Positions 13,150 through 25,439 of a stretch of 64,000 bases of DNA are shown piece after piece; the first letter of the stretch is position 1; each line of letters starts with the position of its first letter. The position numbers and the translations under genes are program-made. Origin of the DNA: Sipunculus nudus (lineage: Eukaryota; Annelida; Sipuncula; Golfingiida; Sipunculidae); the NCBI GenBank assembly GCA_026874595.1, contig CM049317.1, forward strand, positions 59,678,618-59,742,617. Reading direction: 5' to 3'. The notes under the pieces are model-generated. The model searched no databases. It was given only the letters and a program-made list of their open reading frames with translations, and was not told the origin of the DNA.

Positions 13150-13345
13150 AAAGGCCAACCATATCAGGGGTGGATCAAGGATTTAAGGGAGGGGAGGGTC
13201 CAACCCAGGAAAACCAATAAGAAATCCTGAAAAAGTCTCATAATCCAGAAAGGGGGGGGGGGGGGGTCTAGGCCAGAATAACAACTAAAAAAGGTTGTTT
13301 CGGCTAAAAAGAGGGTTTCCGGAACCCTGGGACGCCCTCTTGATC
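13150..13345. mobile_element. 'Ggggtggatc.aggattt' repeat with G tract
   Basis: Starts with GGGGTGGATCAAGGATTTA, then a purine-rich run and a 15-nt G tract (13253-13267). The reverse form with a TCCTGGAT(C/T)C(A/G)CCCC end occurs at 19195-19405 and 63290-63450. The class is unknown; the recurring end motif and the G or C tract define it as a family. Confidence 0.5.
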
Positions 13346-13663
13346 CAAAACTGCACAGTATATGAACGATTTATATTGTAATAGAAACATTACTTGGTCC
13401 ACAGTCTGGCGGCTCAGTCGGAGGCAGAAGACATGCCCCTGGTGCATATAACTGACGGTAACAGACGGTTGGATGATGGTCGTTGTAGCAATGTAAGAAC
13501 CTTTTGTTCTGCGCAGTTATATGTTTCTCATCTGAAAAAATATATATTTTTTTATGTGCCCTGCTTTTGATTAAAACTGTATTATATATGTTTAATTCGA
13601 ATATTTTCACCTTGTATTTGCAGACAGACGGGAGCTCCTGCGTGTATAAAAGCATTATACTGC

Positions 13664-13680
13664 ATGGGGGGGGGGGGGGG
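13664..13680. repeat. G homopolymer tract
   Basis: About 16 consecutive G just upstream (minus-strand sense) of exon 2 of the copy 1 secreted-protein gene, in its intron. Confidence 0.85.
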
Positions 13681-14273
13681 CTTGAATGGTGGTGGGTTGG
13701 TGGTGTGCAGCATGAATTAGACGCCCTACTCTTTTGTCTGCTCGGACCATTTGTGTTTCTTCAAGGGCGACTGAACGCCACCCAGCCACTTATCCTTCGG
13801 TAGTCACATTTGGTTATTTGGAAAAAAATATTTTCTGATTGTCATATTTAAGATAAAAAAAAGTCATATTCACCTGTTGGAATTTTGGCCTCTTCGCTCT
13901 TTAAATTCGGTATCAACAAAGACGCCACTTTGAGTGAAAACAGCATTTTGTAGATCCTAATTCAAGAAATTTACTTTTACTTATGTATCGAGTTTGTATA
14001 TGCGCCATCTGTGATTGAAAAAAAATATATATGCAAGCAAATAAGATAGCACGCAGGTTCACATGGCAGGTCACACAAGGGTCATGCTAACCAAGGGCTA
14101 TGGATTTACAAGTAAATAAATGTAATCTTTTAATATTTTATTTTGAAATAAAGAGAGCTCTGATGTTTGCTCCTTCCTAATATGGATATGGATGGCTTGT
14201 CTCAAACAGCCACACGAGGGCGCTCGCTTCTGTCTATATCACTTCTACAGTGTACTTTGGGGCGCCTTTCACT

Positions 14274-14558
14274 GCCTCCGTCATTATAGGTCGCGTTTGT
14301 GTTTGTGCATGTAAGTCTGACGGAATCATCTCATGAAATTTTCGGGGCATTTCGGGAACGGGCCTTAGAAATTAAATTTTGTTATGGATCCGGCACATGA
14401 TCCGGATTCGGAAGCATCAACAAGGAATATTCAGTCACTTATGCACAAATGAACCTAGGAATATAGGCCGAATAAATGAATGCAAACACGTTTTTCGGAG
14501 CATCCCATAAAAAGGAAACCACATAGCGGAGGCGTTACTTAGAATGCGGACTTTTAGT
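14274..14558 (+). mobile_element. CCTCCGCC-type MITE, copy 2 (degraded)
   Basis: Begins GCCTCCGTCATTATAGG, contains 'ggatccggcacatgatccgg', 'cttatgcacaaatgaacct' and 'ataggccgaataaatgaatg', and ends GCGGAGGCGTTACTTAGAAT. The same order is seen in the other copies. It lies beside the duplicated minus-strand gene block. Confidence 0.65.
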
Positions 14559-14704
14559 TTATTTATATTTTCACGCACTGTAAGGGAGAATTTAATGATT
14601 AATTAGATAAACAAAAAATATGTGCTTTTTAATTAGAGCCAAACTCACCTGCTTAACATTTACAAAAATTATAAATTTGATATATATTTTTATACATACA
14701 TACA

Positions 14705-14707
<3 letters not shown>

Positions 14708-14745
<38 letters not shown>
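14708..14745. repeat. (TA)n microsatellite
   Basis: About 19 TA units. The rest of 14560-15070 shows nothing recognisable. Confidence 0.95.
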
Positions 14746-14747
<2 letters not shown>

Positions 14748-15079
14748 TGCGTATGATTACAGAAAAATAAAAAGTGTAATTATAGTGTTAACGTGTTTAT
14801 TAAATACCTTCAAAAGCAACACGGTGTCCTAATCACATAAACTGCTAGTCATATAGAATCATGTATCTGCATATTCCTGAAATGTTTGAGTTCATATGAT
14901 ATTTTTATATTTTGTATCTGTTTAATTGATTGTGATACATATGTTGGAATCGTCAATCGAAACGTTACGGCCAAATCTTCCATGCAATAATAATGGCCAA
15001 CACTGCACCAGCTGCCCTTTCATATTTACCCCAGCATTTACAGAAATTTGGAAATAACATATCCAAGTAGAGTTGAGGG

Positions 15080-15150
15080 GATCGGACGTAGCCTTCCGGT
15101 TAAGGCGAGCTGAAGGTCCCAGGTTCGAACTTCACCGGTGTCTATAAATA
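15080..15150 (+). mobile_element. tRNA-derived SINE head
   Basis: GTAGCCTTCCGGTTAAGGC resembles an A box and AGGTTCGAACTTC (15121-15133) a B box, about 34 nt apart. The layout is the same as at 35271-35345 (GTAGCC...TTAAGGCC, then GGTTCGATTCC), so both may come from one SINE family. Confidence 0.6.
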
Positions 15151-15369
15151 ACACAGTGGTGAAATCTCACTTAAACTTCAGAGATTCGCTCTAAAGTTGT
15201 AATGACAGGCTAAGACATCTGGATTATTCCCAGCCCCTTGCATACAAACCTGAAATCTAGAAGACTTAATATTAATAACATATCATCATTATCGTATAAA
15301 TACTTTCATCCTAATTTATTAGACTGTGCCACCAACAGGCAATGGACCCTTCCTTTGAAAAAAAAGTAT

Positions 15370-15491
15370 AGTTGTACTAAAAGACCACTACTTTTACTTT
15401 GGTTTTAAGTGACCTGTTTCATAAGACCACCTGAGATGTAATACTTTATTTGGCTTGTCCTTAAGGTGGTCTAATTATACAAGTTTTACTG
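15370..15491 (+). mobile_element. pogo/Tigger-like MITE
   Basis: TAGTTGTACTAAAAGACCAC at one end and AAGGTGGTCTAATTATACAA, then GTTTTACTG|TA at the other, are loosely inverted and flanked by TA. This is the usual look of short non-autonomous pogo-type elements. The sequence between is AT-rich and non-coding. Confidence 0.5.
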
Positions 15492-16682
15492 TAATTAATT
15501 TGATTGAATGGTTATAGAAAACCATTGAAATGAGTAAACCGTAGTTTTGTGATGCGTAAATAAATTCTAAAGTTATAACAGGTTGAGATCATGCTTATTA
15601 AGGCTGCAAACAATATTTTTGTTGCTATACATATCAGTGCTTTGTGTTTTAGTTGCTATAATGCTTTGTATTAGCATCTTATTAATATATCTGCCTTTTA
15701 TAAATACTGATACGGGGATATATCGTGTAGCACCACCACTCCTGGTCGTGTAAAAAAAAACAACGCAGTCTATACCGTAAGTCTTCATTATTTTTCGGGT
15801 ATAGATTAAAGAATTGGTATAAATAAAGGTAATATATGCACCGTAAGGCTTCTGCTAAAATATTTTATGTAGAATAACACTATCTGAAAATAATATACAC
15901 AAATACCAAATCGAAATAGTTTTACACCGATAAAATTATACAACAATGGCTTGTATATTATTCATATGGTTATTGACAAAACAATTTATTCTGAAAGGAG
16001 ATTGTCTTTCCAATGTTGATTTCTTAGAGTCGTTTCGTATTATTAACATGTGCGTGTCTCCAACTCCTTCTGTGTGACAATATTAGCTCTGAAATATGGT
16101 AATATAGTAGCTATCATGTCTTAATATCCAAGTGGTACAATTGTTAGAGTCATTGGCTAATAAGTCGGAACATTAGGAGATGTGGTTTAGGAATTCAGCC
16201 CATTGTCATCTAAACATGAAAGATTTTCGGACGGCATTGTTTCCTGTTATTGGTCTCGGTTGAGTATAGCTCCAGCTGCATTATTGTAGGACAGCCTCTG
16301 CTGGTGGAACATGTGTGAGAGAAAACAGGGCAGGTTGATTAATTCCACAAGAATGCTCCCGCTTCTACAATAAGTGAAGTCAAAACAGTTTAAAGACCTT
16401 TAAATTATCTTTAAAAGATCGTCGCTATGACCGCTAGAACCGAGCGTCCGAAAAAAGGGAAAGTGTCATAAGCTCTTGCCCAAACATTCCTAAAAGTTAT
16501 GACATATTATGTTAATATTATTTTTTTACAAATAGATTAAGTTATATATAATTAGTTATAAATATTGTCATATGTTAAATTGGATTTACCATTATGAAAT
16601 ACAGTAAATATATTTCAAGACTGCACATGCTTTCTTGATTCAAGTGATGTCATACGTGAGCCCCAGCAGTGAGATTCCCCAC

Positions 16683-18481
16683 CTGGATGGCTATATTTCC
16701 GTAGATCTTCATGATTCGACTTTTGCCCACGGCACCAATACAGCCAGCTTGGAAATGTCTATTGAAGTTGTCAATCCCTTCATCTGATAGTAAACAATAT
16801 GTATTAATCATATAAACAGTACTTTTATCAAATGAAACGCAATTTGGAGAGTATTCCACATAATACTATTAATAAATACTGATATACTTTTTATATCAAT
16901 ATTATAAGTACCTTTGCTTGACTGTTTGTGCAAATGCAATGAATGATATTTAATTTTGTATTTCGGAACTAGGAAGCTTGAACTGATATAGAAAGAGATC
17001 ACATGTATTCAGGAATCCTCAATTTCATATTTTCTATAGTCCATTTCACCACCACTGTCCACTTGTGTTTTTCGCTATTATATCGGGTAGGTCCTAGGAA
17101 ACCAAACGTTTGGCACCAAGGGCAGGAAGAGGAAAATATTTTGGAAATAATAACCTTACACTTGTCATTTCCAGAAAACCATTTAAAACTATTTAATTAG
17201 AAACTAGTCTGTAGCAATATCTTACCACCGACTTATGAAATCGACATGGCAGAGGTAATATACTGTCAACATCTGCTAACAAAGAGACTTATTATTTTCA
17301 CTGTTAACTCACACATTACGTCATAACCATATCCCTGAAGGGCAAACAATGGTCTCTTGTAAGAGAAGCCGTGAATCACGTATATATAGGAGACGTGAAC
17401 CAGTGAATACTATTTATATCATCAGCAGGTATCATACCAAAAAATGATGCCTTTTCCTCTTTCTGCAATTAGTCTAGCTTTCGCTTGGCAAGTTTGTCTA
17501 ATCTAAAAATAATTAAAAAAAAAATAGAAATATACATTCTCAGGAATGCAGGCCTCCGACTTTTGGATGGTCCTTAATGACGGGGGATGCTCCCCAGAAC
17601 GTATTTCCATTATCTTATTCGGCTGATACTGCAGGGTCATTTGTGCAGAAGTTCATCCGAGCCATGTTTGCCTTTACCTATTCGGCCGTATTCCCATGTT
17701 ATTTCGCGCATAAGTGCCTCTACATTTGTGAATATTCCTGGAGGTTCTTCATAAGGACAAGATTTTGGCGTGGACCCGGAACATGATTCGGATTCAAGAA
17801 TATAATCAAGGATTATGCCTAAATATACAGTCACTTATGCACGAATGAACCTAGAGATATGGGCCACAATAGGGCATGGCGGAGGCTTGCAATCCTTAAA
17901 ATGCAGATTTCTAGTTGTTACAAAAAGCTCACCTGATCCGCAGTCTACCAGTTCAGTCGGAGGCAGGAGAGATGCCCCAGGTGCAAATGACTGACGGTAA
18001 TAGTCATTTGGATGATGGTCGTTGTAGCAACGAAGCATCTCTTTGTACTGCGCAGTAATCTGTCTGTCATCTGAAAGAAAATACATTATTCATTATGCCC
18101 TGCTTAAAACAAAATGATCTTATATTGATCAATATTTTCCCCTTAGCTTCGCAGGCAGTTGGGAGCTCCTGCGTGTTTAACACCAAATATACTGCATATG
18201 TTGTAATGCAGGGGGCACGGGAGATAGGGGATTGGGGTGCAGCATTAATTTAACAGTGTTAAACGCGCTGCTCCTTCGTCTGCATCGAGCCATTTTTTTT
18301 CACGGGCGACTGAACGCCACTCGGCCAATTATTCTCGAAGTTACATTCCATAATTTGAAAAAAATGTATATTTTCCGAATGTCGTTTTTCAACTTTTCGG
18401 TTAACAGAAGCAAATTTCGGTTCTTCATTTTTTTTCGGAATAACGAATTTTCGGAAAAAAAGACACGGAAATTCGAGGTTC

Positions 18482-18557
<76 letters not shown>

Positions 18558-19171
18558 TTATTAATTATAATAGAAGTTACAAAGACTCAACAAAAGATCA
18601 GAGCTCATTTCCAAATGCAGACATAATCATAACCCCGACACACTCCCACCTGACCCATGGCCGAGTGCTTCGGCACGCAATTACATTCCTTAACATTTCA
18701 CATCTAATGATTGCAGCAGCGTGAAAACACGATTTATTGTGCAAACTTAACATTTTCTTTGTAAATTCTGTATATATTATGATATATATCATTTGCAGGA
18801 TTCATTATCTTTAGTGTATTAGTTCTCCTATGACAACCTTATAACTTTATGATAACCTTAGAAATAGCGCCTTACGTGTTCACTTTTAGGTAATGAAACG
18901 TGATAGACACATGACATATTTTTATGTTTGTAAAAATACTTTCATATTATATATCATTAATTTTCTCATCAGATATTCAGTGTCTGGAATATTATATATA
19001 AAGTTCGATAGCCCCTGCACCCCCGGGGGCCCCGGATACGCCCTTAATATGTTCTTATGTCCATATAATGAGTACTTAAGATAAAGAGTCATACTCACCT
19101 GTTGAAATGTTGGCCATTTCGCCCTTTAAAGTTGGCATCACCAGAGACGCTACCAACAGTGAAACTAAATT
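16683..19171 (-). CDS. Small secreted-protein gene, copy 2 (start codon lost)
   Basis: Exon 1 (19171-19099) encodes LVSLLVASLVMPTLKGEMA, a hydrophobic signal-like stretch, but the codon aligned with copy 1's ATG is AAT. Exon 2 (18070-17933, 138 nt) encodes ITAQYKEMLRCYNDHHP, YYRQSFAPGAS and LLPPTELVDCGS, with a clean CAG|GTGAGC donor. Exon 3 (16783-16683, 101 nt) encodes DEGIDNFNRHFQAGCIGAVG and KSRIMKIYGNIAIQ, ending at CAG|GTGGGG. Phases are 1-1-0. Conserved residues between the copies (CYNDHHP, PGA.LLPPTE..DCG, NRHFQAG) suggest a real protein family with few cysteines; I cannot name it. A repeat (19195-19405) sits just 5' of exon 1 and a MITE (17525-17914) just 3' of exon 2. An internal ATG in the signal stretch (MPTLKGEM) or an upstream exon could still allow translation. 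The end of the gene is not resolved. Confidence 0.5.
17525..17914 (+). mobile_element. CCTCCGCC-type MITE, copy 3 (both terminal inverted repeats)
   Basis: Left end TAGAAATATACATTCTCAGG then AATGCAGGCCTCCG; right end GGCGGAGGCTTGCAATCC then TTAAAATGCAGATTTCTA. Read on opposite strands the ends match over about 35 bp, the best view of this family's inverted repeats. No transposase frame is present, so it is non-autonomous. It lies 18 bp beyond the donor of exon 2 of the copy 2 secreted-protein gene. Confidence 0.8.
18482..18556. repeat. (TA)n microsatellite
   Basis: Long TA run with two TG interruptions, in intron 1 of the copy 2 secreted-protein gene. Confidence 0.95.
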
Positions 19172-19194
19172 TTTTATAGATCCTGATTTATGCA

Positions 19195-19405
19195 GAAGCG
19201 GTTCTGGGGGAGGGGGGGGGGGGTCCAGGGAGTCCTACTCCTCCCCCTTTTTTCATCCGAAGTAACCTTTTTTAAATGTTTCAGACAAAATTTTCTACCT
19301 GGCCCCACCTTTTCCGGACTTGGGGACCTTATTTTAGGTTTCATTATTCCATCTGGGTTGGAACCCCCCCCCCGTTTTTTCTAAATCCTGGATCCGCCCC
19401 AGTCA
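19195..19405. mobile_element. Insertion of the 'gatccgccc' repeat
   Basis: Copy 1 of the secreted-protein block runs straight through the homologous place (about 13960-13985), while copy 2 carries about 210 extra bases here, from AAGCGGTTCTGGGGGAGGGG to TCCTGGATCCGCCCC. This marks a discrete insertion after the duplication. Inside are G and C tracts and 'ttttccggacttggggacc', which recurs near 63345. Confidence 0.65.
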
Positions 19406-20364
19406 TGAAATGTATGATGAAACTACATTTAAGCCTTTTACTGATGTATCCAGTTTGTATATGTGCCGTATGTGATTGAAATAAATATAAGCAATTAAGG
19501 TAGCACGCAAATTCACGTGGCAGGTCACACAAGGGTAATGCTAAAACTGAAGGCTATAAGGGAATCGTTTTCCATGAATTTCAGGCATATAAATGTATTG
19601 TGTAAAAAGGGAGCTCTGATATTTCATCATACCTCAATTATGATTTAGACATATGGATGTGTTGTCTCAAACAGCCAGAAGATGGCGCTGCCTAACGTAT
19701 CACCACTAAACGTTGTACTTTGCAGCGTATTCATTTTACTCGTGTCACATTTAATTAATCCAGCTGAGTTCATTTGATACCTGCCCTGGTGATGACGCAG
19801 AAGACACCATCATAATCTTATTGGTTCATGAAAGAAACATTAAAGAACCGTGTGCGAACAACTGTGTCAATCGTGACAGAGCCGCTGAGCAATTATATTC
19901 AGTGTGTGAACCTGGCAATCCGCTGAGTACTTAGTCTTAGCTTATGGTGACAGGCAAGTTCATGTTAATCACATATGTTCACGTAAGCGTGAAGAAAGGT
20001 CACTTTAATATCCTCTGGCAGCAAAACTTTTTTTCATGACACTGGATATTTTACAAATAAATCCACCTTTTTGAGCTGCTCGATGAAAGACCAACATTAC
20101 CAGTCGGTTGAAGCCTCATGGGAGATGTGCAATAACATATCAAGTTAATGATTGGTTTAAGGAGTGTGCTTCCTTTACGGATGAGTGTTTTACTTAAAAG
20201 CATCCTGACAATTAACTGCGTCTGTCACTGCCGCTGATGCCGACACATCCTGTAAGAATTTGATACTGTCACTGAGCACCATTTGAGGCAAGATACACCG
20301 GCTTAAATACTAGAGTTAAAGTGGGATATGTGAATACCAAGCCTCACAGAACGTAGTATCTGAC

Positions 20365-20439
20365 CTGATTTGTTAATATTAGTCATTAGTCGTCCTGTGC
20401 CTCCGTTCCTTAACAGGACTTTATGTAATACAAAATCAT
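20365..20439 (-). CDS. Possible phase-1 exon, unknown protein
   Basis: On the minus strand an acceptor (AATTTTCCCAG) and donor (TCAG|GTCAGA) bound 75 open nucleotides, phase 1 at both ends, encoding DDFVLHKVLLRNGGTGRLM and TNINKS. No homologous partner was found in the window and the exon is short, so chance is a real alternative. It could belong to a further upstream member of the minus-strand family. Confidence 0.25.
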
Positions 20440-23400
20440 CTGGGAAAATTATGAAGAAAACCTTGTGATATGTGTTATTGTTTAATAGGAGAGAAAAAAC
20501 CAACAGTTAAGGTGTATATGATTTCTACGTATCCAAATAAGCATAGACATTTATCCAACTAATAAAAAATGTGTATTTATGCAAGTAAATGCAGAATACA
20601 TATATATTCAGTATTTCTGGGTCTTTGTGATGGCAGTCATAATCGGGAAATGTATCGTGTATAGTAAAGAACTGGCCAGTGATCCTTATGTTGTTGTACA
20701 CATCTGTTTCCAAAATGAATCGTCCCCTGGAACTGTCCACTCCGTAAACCTCGTTGTATTATACTGCCGTGTTCAGTTTGTTGGATATCCTCTGTACGAA
20801 AGGACAGACCTATCTGCGAACTGAAATGCTTTGCATAATATAACAGGAGGAAAAGTGAATCCGCAAATCGAAATCAGTAGTGTGACCTTGAAAGGATGAA
20901 CGCAGATATATTACAAAGTATGAACACAGAGCTGAGATTATTGTAGGAGATTGTAACACATATCTGTTATAAAGAAACATTAGATGACAATCAGGAGAAA
21001 AAGTTATGGCGAATGAGGTTTTTAAAATGGAAGTTTTTAATTTTTATTTATTTGAACCACAAATATACATATCATTAGGATATTCATAGCTGTAACCAGA
21101 TAGGGGATCCGGAGGGAGGGTCAAAGCTTTTAATCGATTTAATGTTTGATTATAAGGTCAGAAAATTTTTTGCCCGCCCTATAGATGTAGTTAGGTACAA
21201 CACTTTCTCAAAATATATATATATATAAAATAGCACTAGCTATATCCACATTTTTTTGGAGCAATTATAAATATCGCCTCACCATAAACATACGCCATAG
21301 ACATTTAGTGCTATCTAGTTTTGAGTCTTTGCGTTTTAGGTAAGATTTTCATTTTTCATTGGTATAGTCACAATTAACTGTGGGTCTTTGTCAGAAGTAA
21401 GCTATTTGGTCCGAACTACGTCTCGGTGTTATGATTCACATTTGAATACCCCAGATGCTATTCTCTGACTTTTTTTAAACAAATTTTAAAACAGGTCAAG
21501 TTTGCCACTTTTCCTCTATGTCATGTGGCAGATAGAGCACGCATCATAACATTTAATTTGCCTTATATAAAAGGAAGTAAAGCCGGTTGGGTTATTTAGC
21601 TCATATCATGATTGAGACGAGTGTAGATAGACTATAGGTAATAAATCATCAACCGATACCATTGGATGCAATCATATATGAAGATCGTGAAGGGGGTATG
21701 TAAAATATTTCGCTCATTCAAGCATTCGGGACATATATTCTGGTCAGAGGTCACGAGTAATATCACGCATGACAAGACCAGCTGTTACGAATAGAGGCCA
21801 ATGATACTTACAATATAACGTAAAAAATCCAGTGCCAGCTAATACACACTGAATCACTATGTTCACTACATTCTACCGGTAACATTCTGCAAGTGTGTTT
21901 TTAAATTAGATAAAAGCAATTAAGAGAGGGGAGACAATAAAAATACAAATGAAATATATAAGGAGGATAGATGAATTAAATGATGGTATTTGCTATATTA
22001 TGTTGGCTAGGGTACGAAGATGATAGATGATAGGACGCAATACATCTAATAACATAAGGCAGATGAAGAATGGGTATAAGAGCTAAGGAAACAATCAAAT
22101 AATAGGTCCCTACACTTTTACTTTGTTTCCTCTTCATCGTTGACAAAGCGACTTATTCAATGGGGATAAGAAAAGAAAGTGAGATAAGGTAAGACGAGAG
22201 GGTATCGCAGGCTAAACTAAACATAATTACATAAGTCTGGAGAATATCCAAGATTTTGGAACGATAAGAGGCGATATGAAATAAATTCAGAAGAAAAAAA
22301 AATAAAGCAGCGGGATTTGAGAAAACTGTAGTCTCAAAATATAAAATTTTAAATTAAGCAAGGCAGGGAAAATTATAGTGTTAAAGTATGAAGTTATGAC
22401 CTTTAAAAAGAGAGATACAATTTTTATCTCGTTATAAAAAAAGACGACGTCAGAGAGGCGGCTAAAATAAGGTGAGACAAAAAAGCGAATGATTAGTTAT
22501 GACATGAGATAATATACTTAATAATACGATGAAGAAATACTCAACTTCTCAAAGGAAAGACAAGATATGCTATTTAAAATAAAGAAGGCAGGATATGACA
22601 TTCAAATGCCTTTTATGCAGGATAAAATCATATAGGTTATTGGATAAAGCTAAGATGTAAGACAATATATAAGTATTGTATATGAAGAGATATATGGCAA
22701 AGACATTGAAGGAATATTCAGAGAGCGCACAATTCCAGCGATTACATAAATGTCTATCATCCATATAGCATCCAACGCGTAAAATTATACATACCATTAG
22801 GCTAAACTTTATTCAAAATTTCTTTTGCTGGCCAAATAAAGTCTGCATTATAGCTCCTCATTTCTCTTTCGCCGCCAGATTGCCTGTTACGTTTATACTT
22901 ATAAAAACGGAAAACACCATGGTTTTACGAAACTTGCACTCTCAGCACTCTAAGGTGACGTGCTATATTTTTTTATGACCGCGATGTAACCGTGACGTTG
23001 TGATCACCTAAGAAGCCGGTTATTGGAAATTTTAAATGTGCCTTGTTTCTCCAAAAGAATACGATCACTTATAATGAAATGCTTCTAGACAGCAAGCTGT
23101 TTTCCCAGGGACGGTAAAATATTTTTAATGGCGGTTTGGTCCAATTTTGGAGATATTCGAAAAACAATACAACAATAAAGCACGTAAAAAAAGGGGGGGG
23201 GCATTTGACAAGGTCAAGAGCCAGAATCGAAGTCTTAGTTTTTTCAAGTTGACCCAGTTCTGTTGTTATTTTTCGCCAAAATCCCATCCTTCCACAAACT
23301 TCATTGCAAACTATTATAAATTGTCTGAGGCGTGGCTTGTGTGTAACCAGACTGATTTAAACACACAAACCAAACGAAGAGGGCAAGAAAATAGATAAAA

Positions 23401-24015
23401 AAGTTAACAATTAAGATATGATGAATATTATGATAAGGTACCCCGGGAAGTGATATGGAATGAAACACGGTAGCAGTGGCATTGGAATTTATTGTAATAA
23501 GAAGGAAAAACCAGAGGTATGATAACCAACAAAATTGGAAGATGAGATGAAACCCGGAAGATGAGATTAGCTAAATTTAAATTACAGATTAGAGGAGATC
23601 AGACAGTGTTTTGTTAAATTGGAATGAACATATCAAAACTCGCACGAGATGAGAAAGAATATAAAAAAGGCTAGTGAATGAGGGTAAGCAGACCAGAAAT
23701 ATATAAGAGGAAGTCACGACGTTAAACCTATGCGTGTAAGAAATGTCACATGCTCCAGTAAAGTCTTATATAAATATATATGTACCTTTTATCATTGTGC
23801 TAATTAACTTGAAGAAGACCAGCCAGTCTTATTTTTAGACCGTCGTGTCGATTTATAACTGACTATTCGCCTGTTTCTTCCAGGTTTATATCCTGGATTA
23901 ACCACTGGACAAGAAAAGCTTTAATTCACAAGTCTTTTAAGTTATAGAATTGTTGTGCATATGTAATAGTTATGAGTATTAAATATTAATAATCGTTTCA
24001 AGTTTGATTCTGTAA

Positions 24016-24341
24016 GTTTCAGAAATATCGAAGACAGATATTAAAACCTACCCTTATCAGTGGCACATACCCCCGGTCTATACATAGATATAGACTATTA
24101 TATCATTAGAGATAATGTAATCTGAAATTTGTTTATTTTATCACATATACCGATATAAATTTACATCTTTAAAATAAAGTTTCAGAAATATCGAAGACAG
24201 ATATTAAAACCTACCCTTATCAGTGGCACATACCCCCGGTCTATACATAGATATAGACTATTATATCATTAGGGATAATGTAATCTGAAATTTGTTTATT
24301 TTATCACATATACCGATATAAATTTACATCTTTAAATTAAA
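24016..24341. repeat. 163-bp tandem duplication
   Basis: Units 24016-24178 and 24179-24341 differ at only a few bases. They cover the place where the homologous block at 40 kb has its signal-peptide exon; here that exon is missing, with 'cccccggtctatacatagat' in its stead. Confidence 0.9.
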
Positions 24342-24657
24342 TGAGTAAAATTTACCAATGATATTTTCTTATAATAAATATGTTGATTTTACTTATTGTA
24401 GTAATCGCACAATCCAATTTGCATGTAAAATATAACGTTTCTTTTCTCCATGCAATTTCTTAACCTCAACTTTTCCATATTTCACTGATTGTTCGATCAT
24501 GATAAAGAGAAATATATATATCATATAACAGAGTGTAATTTACCGATGGTATTACTTTTGTTTTTATTTTAATTTTAGCAAGAGTAGCAATAGTTAATTT
24601 CATTTTGCCATCAGGTTTCTGACTTTATTTGCTACAACAGATTCCCTCTTTTTGCAG

Positions 24658-25437
24658 AGTGTTTAGCCACAAAATGTTATACACTTTATGACGATACAAC
24701 ATTTCGAGATGCTTAAAAGATATGTAATGAGAAACATGAAAAAATTATTTGCCCTGAATATTTGAAAAGAATACCAGGATTTGTTAAAATAGTCGGCCAA
24801 GTTTCCCTTGCATCTCCTTTCAGAATCTTTTTCTCTCTACTATTCAGTCTTAATTTCGCAATGTATTTCTCTTGTTGATACGCGTACTAGAAAGTCCACT
24901 TCTTTCCTGGATTAATTCGTTTTAGACATCATACCTGAATGACATTTTAGAATTCTTTATAAATGTGTCATGTAATCAGTATTTTGATAACTAATCTTAC
25001 ATTAAGTGGATAAGTATTTACCCAAGAAAGTAAGAGGGATTAGTTAGAAAACAATGTAGTTGGCAAAATACAAATTTTTCTAGTACCTATTAAAATAACC
25101 TAAACTACCTGTAACTGTATGATATTATATAATAAACTTATACAAGAATATTATTTTTTATCAGTTTGTCTGACATTTCCTTTCTTCAGTTTATAACGTT
25201 GCATGTGTTTCATGAGGTTATTAATGTAATAATGGTGATATATATTGTTTAAAATGATACTTTATTAAACTGTTATTTTGATATAAAATAACCTGGTTTC
25301 TCTTTCGTTTATCAGTTGATCAGTTGCGTGATTGTATATTTTTATGATACATTATATTTTTTCTTCAGCTGACTGCTGAAATCTGTTGATTCGCGGTTGT
25401 AAAAGATCAAGGCTTCTCTGTGCCCCTTCGATAAACG
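24658..25437 (+). pseudogene. Decayed 5' half of a gene A-like CTLD receptor
   Basis: Exon 2 remnant: after TTTTTGCAG it reads ECLATKCYTLYDDTTFRDA, then TAA at 24714-24716, then ICNEKHEKI and a frame drift; the GTAAGC donor of gene A is gone (CAAG|TTTCCC). Exon 3 remnant at 25369-25437 has exactly gene A's 69-nt length and a usable G|GTACTA donor, but a TGA sits at its fourth codon before CKRSRLLCAPSIN. The signal-peptide exon is lost. No second-CTLD or membrane exon follows, because the duplication stops near 25440. It is a truncated, non-coding relic. Confidence 0.8.
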
Positions 25438-25439
25438 GT

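Larger units (their letters stand above)
11945..13946 (-). pseudogene. Small secreted-protein gene, copy 1 (two stops in exon 3)
   Basis: Three exons on the minus strand match copy 2 at 16683-19171 in position, phase and length. Exon 1 (13946-13874) starts with ATG and encodes MLFSLKVASLLIPNLKSEEA, a weak signal peptide, ending phase 1 at ACAG|GTGAAT. Exon 2 (13531-13394, 138 nt) encodes ITAQNKRFLHCYNDHHP, then YAPGACLLPPTEPPDCG, with acceptor TTTTTTCAG and donor A|GTAATG. Exon 3 (12045-11945, 101 nt) encodes EEGIDIFNRHFQAG and then meets TGA, with a TAG further on, while the paralogue is open at both codons. The donor of exon 3 is CAG|GTTGTG. A possible end exon near 10001-9940 (SSFCHEERVGDKHVEIQV then stop) fits phase 0 but is weak. 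I do not recognise the family. The stops make this copy probably non-functional. Confidence 0.55.

Noticed and set aside
18232-18564. 110-codon plus-strand frame
   Set aside because: It overlaps an intron of the minus-strand gene and ends in a (TA)n run; no splice or start context.
20525-20830. Overlapping open frames on both strands (for example minus ITGQFFTIHDTF)
   Set aside because: Neither strand shows a consistent acceptor and donor pair, the apparent start is GTG, and there is no homologue in the window.
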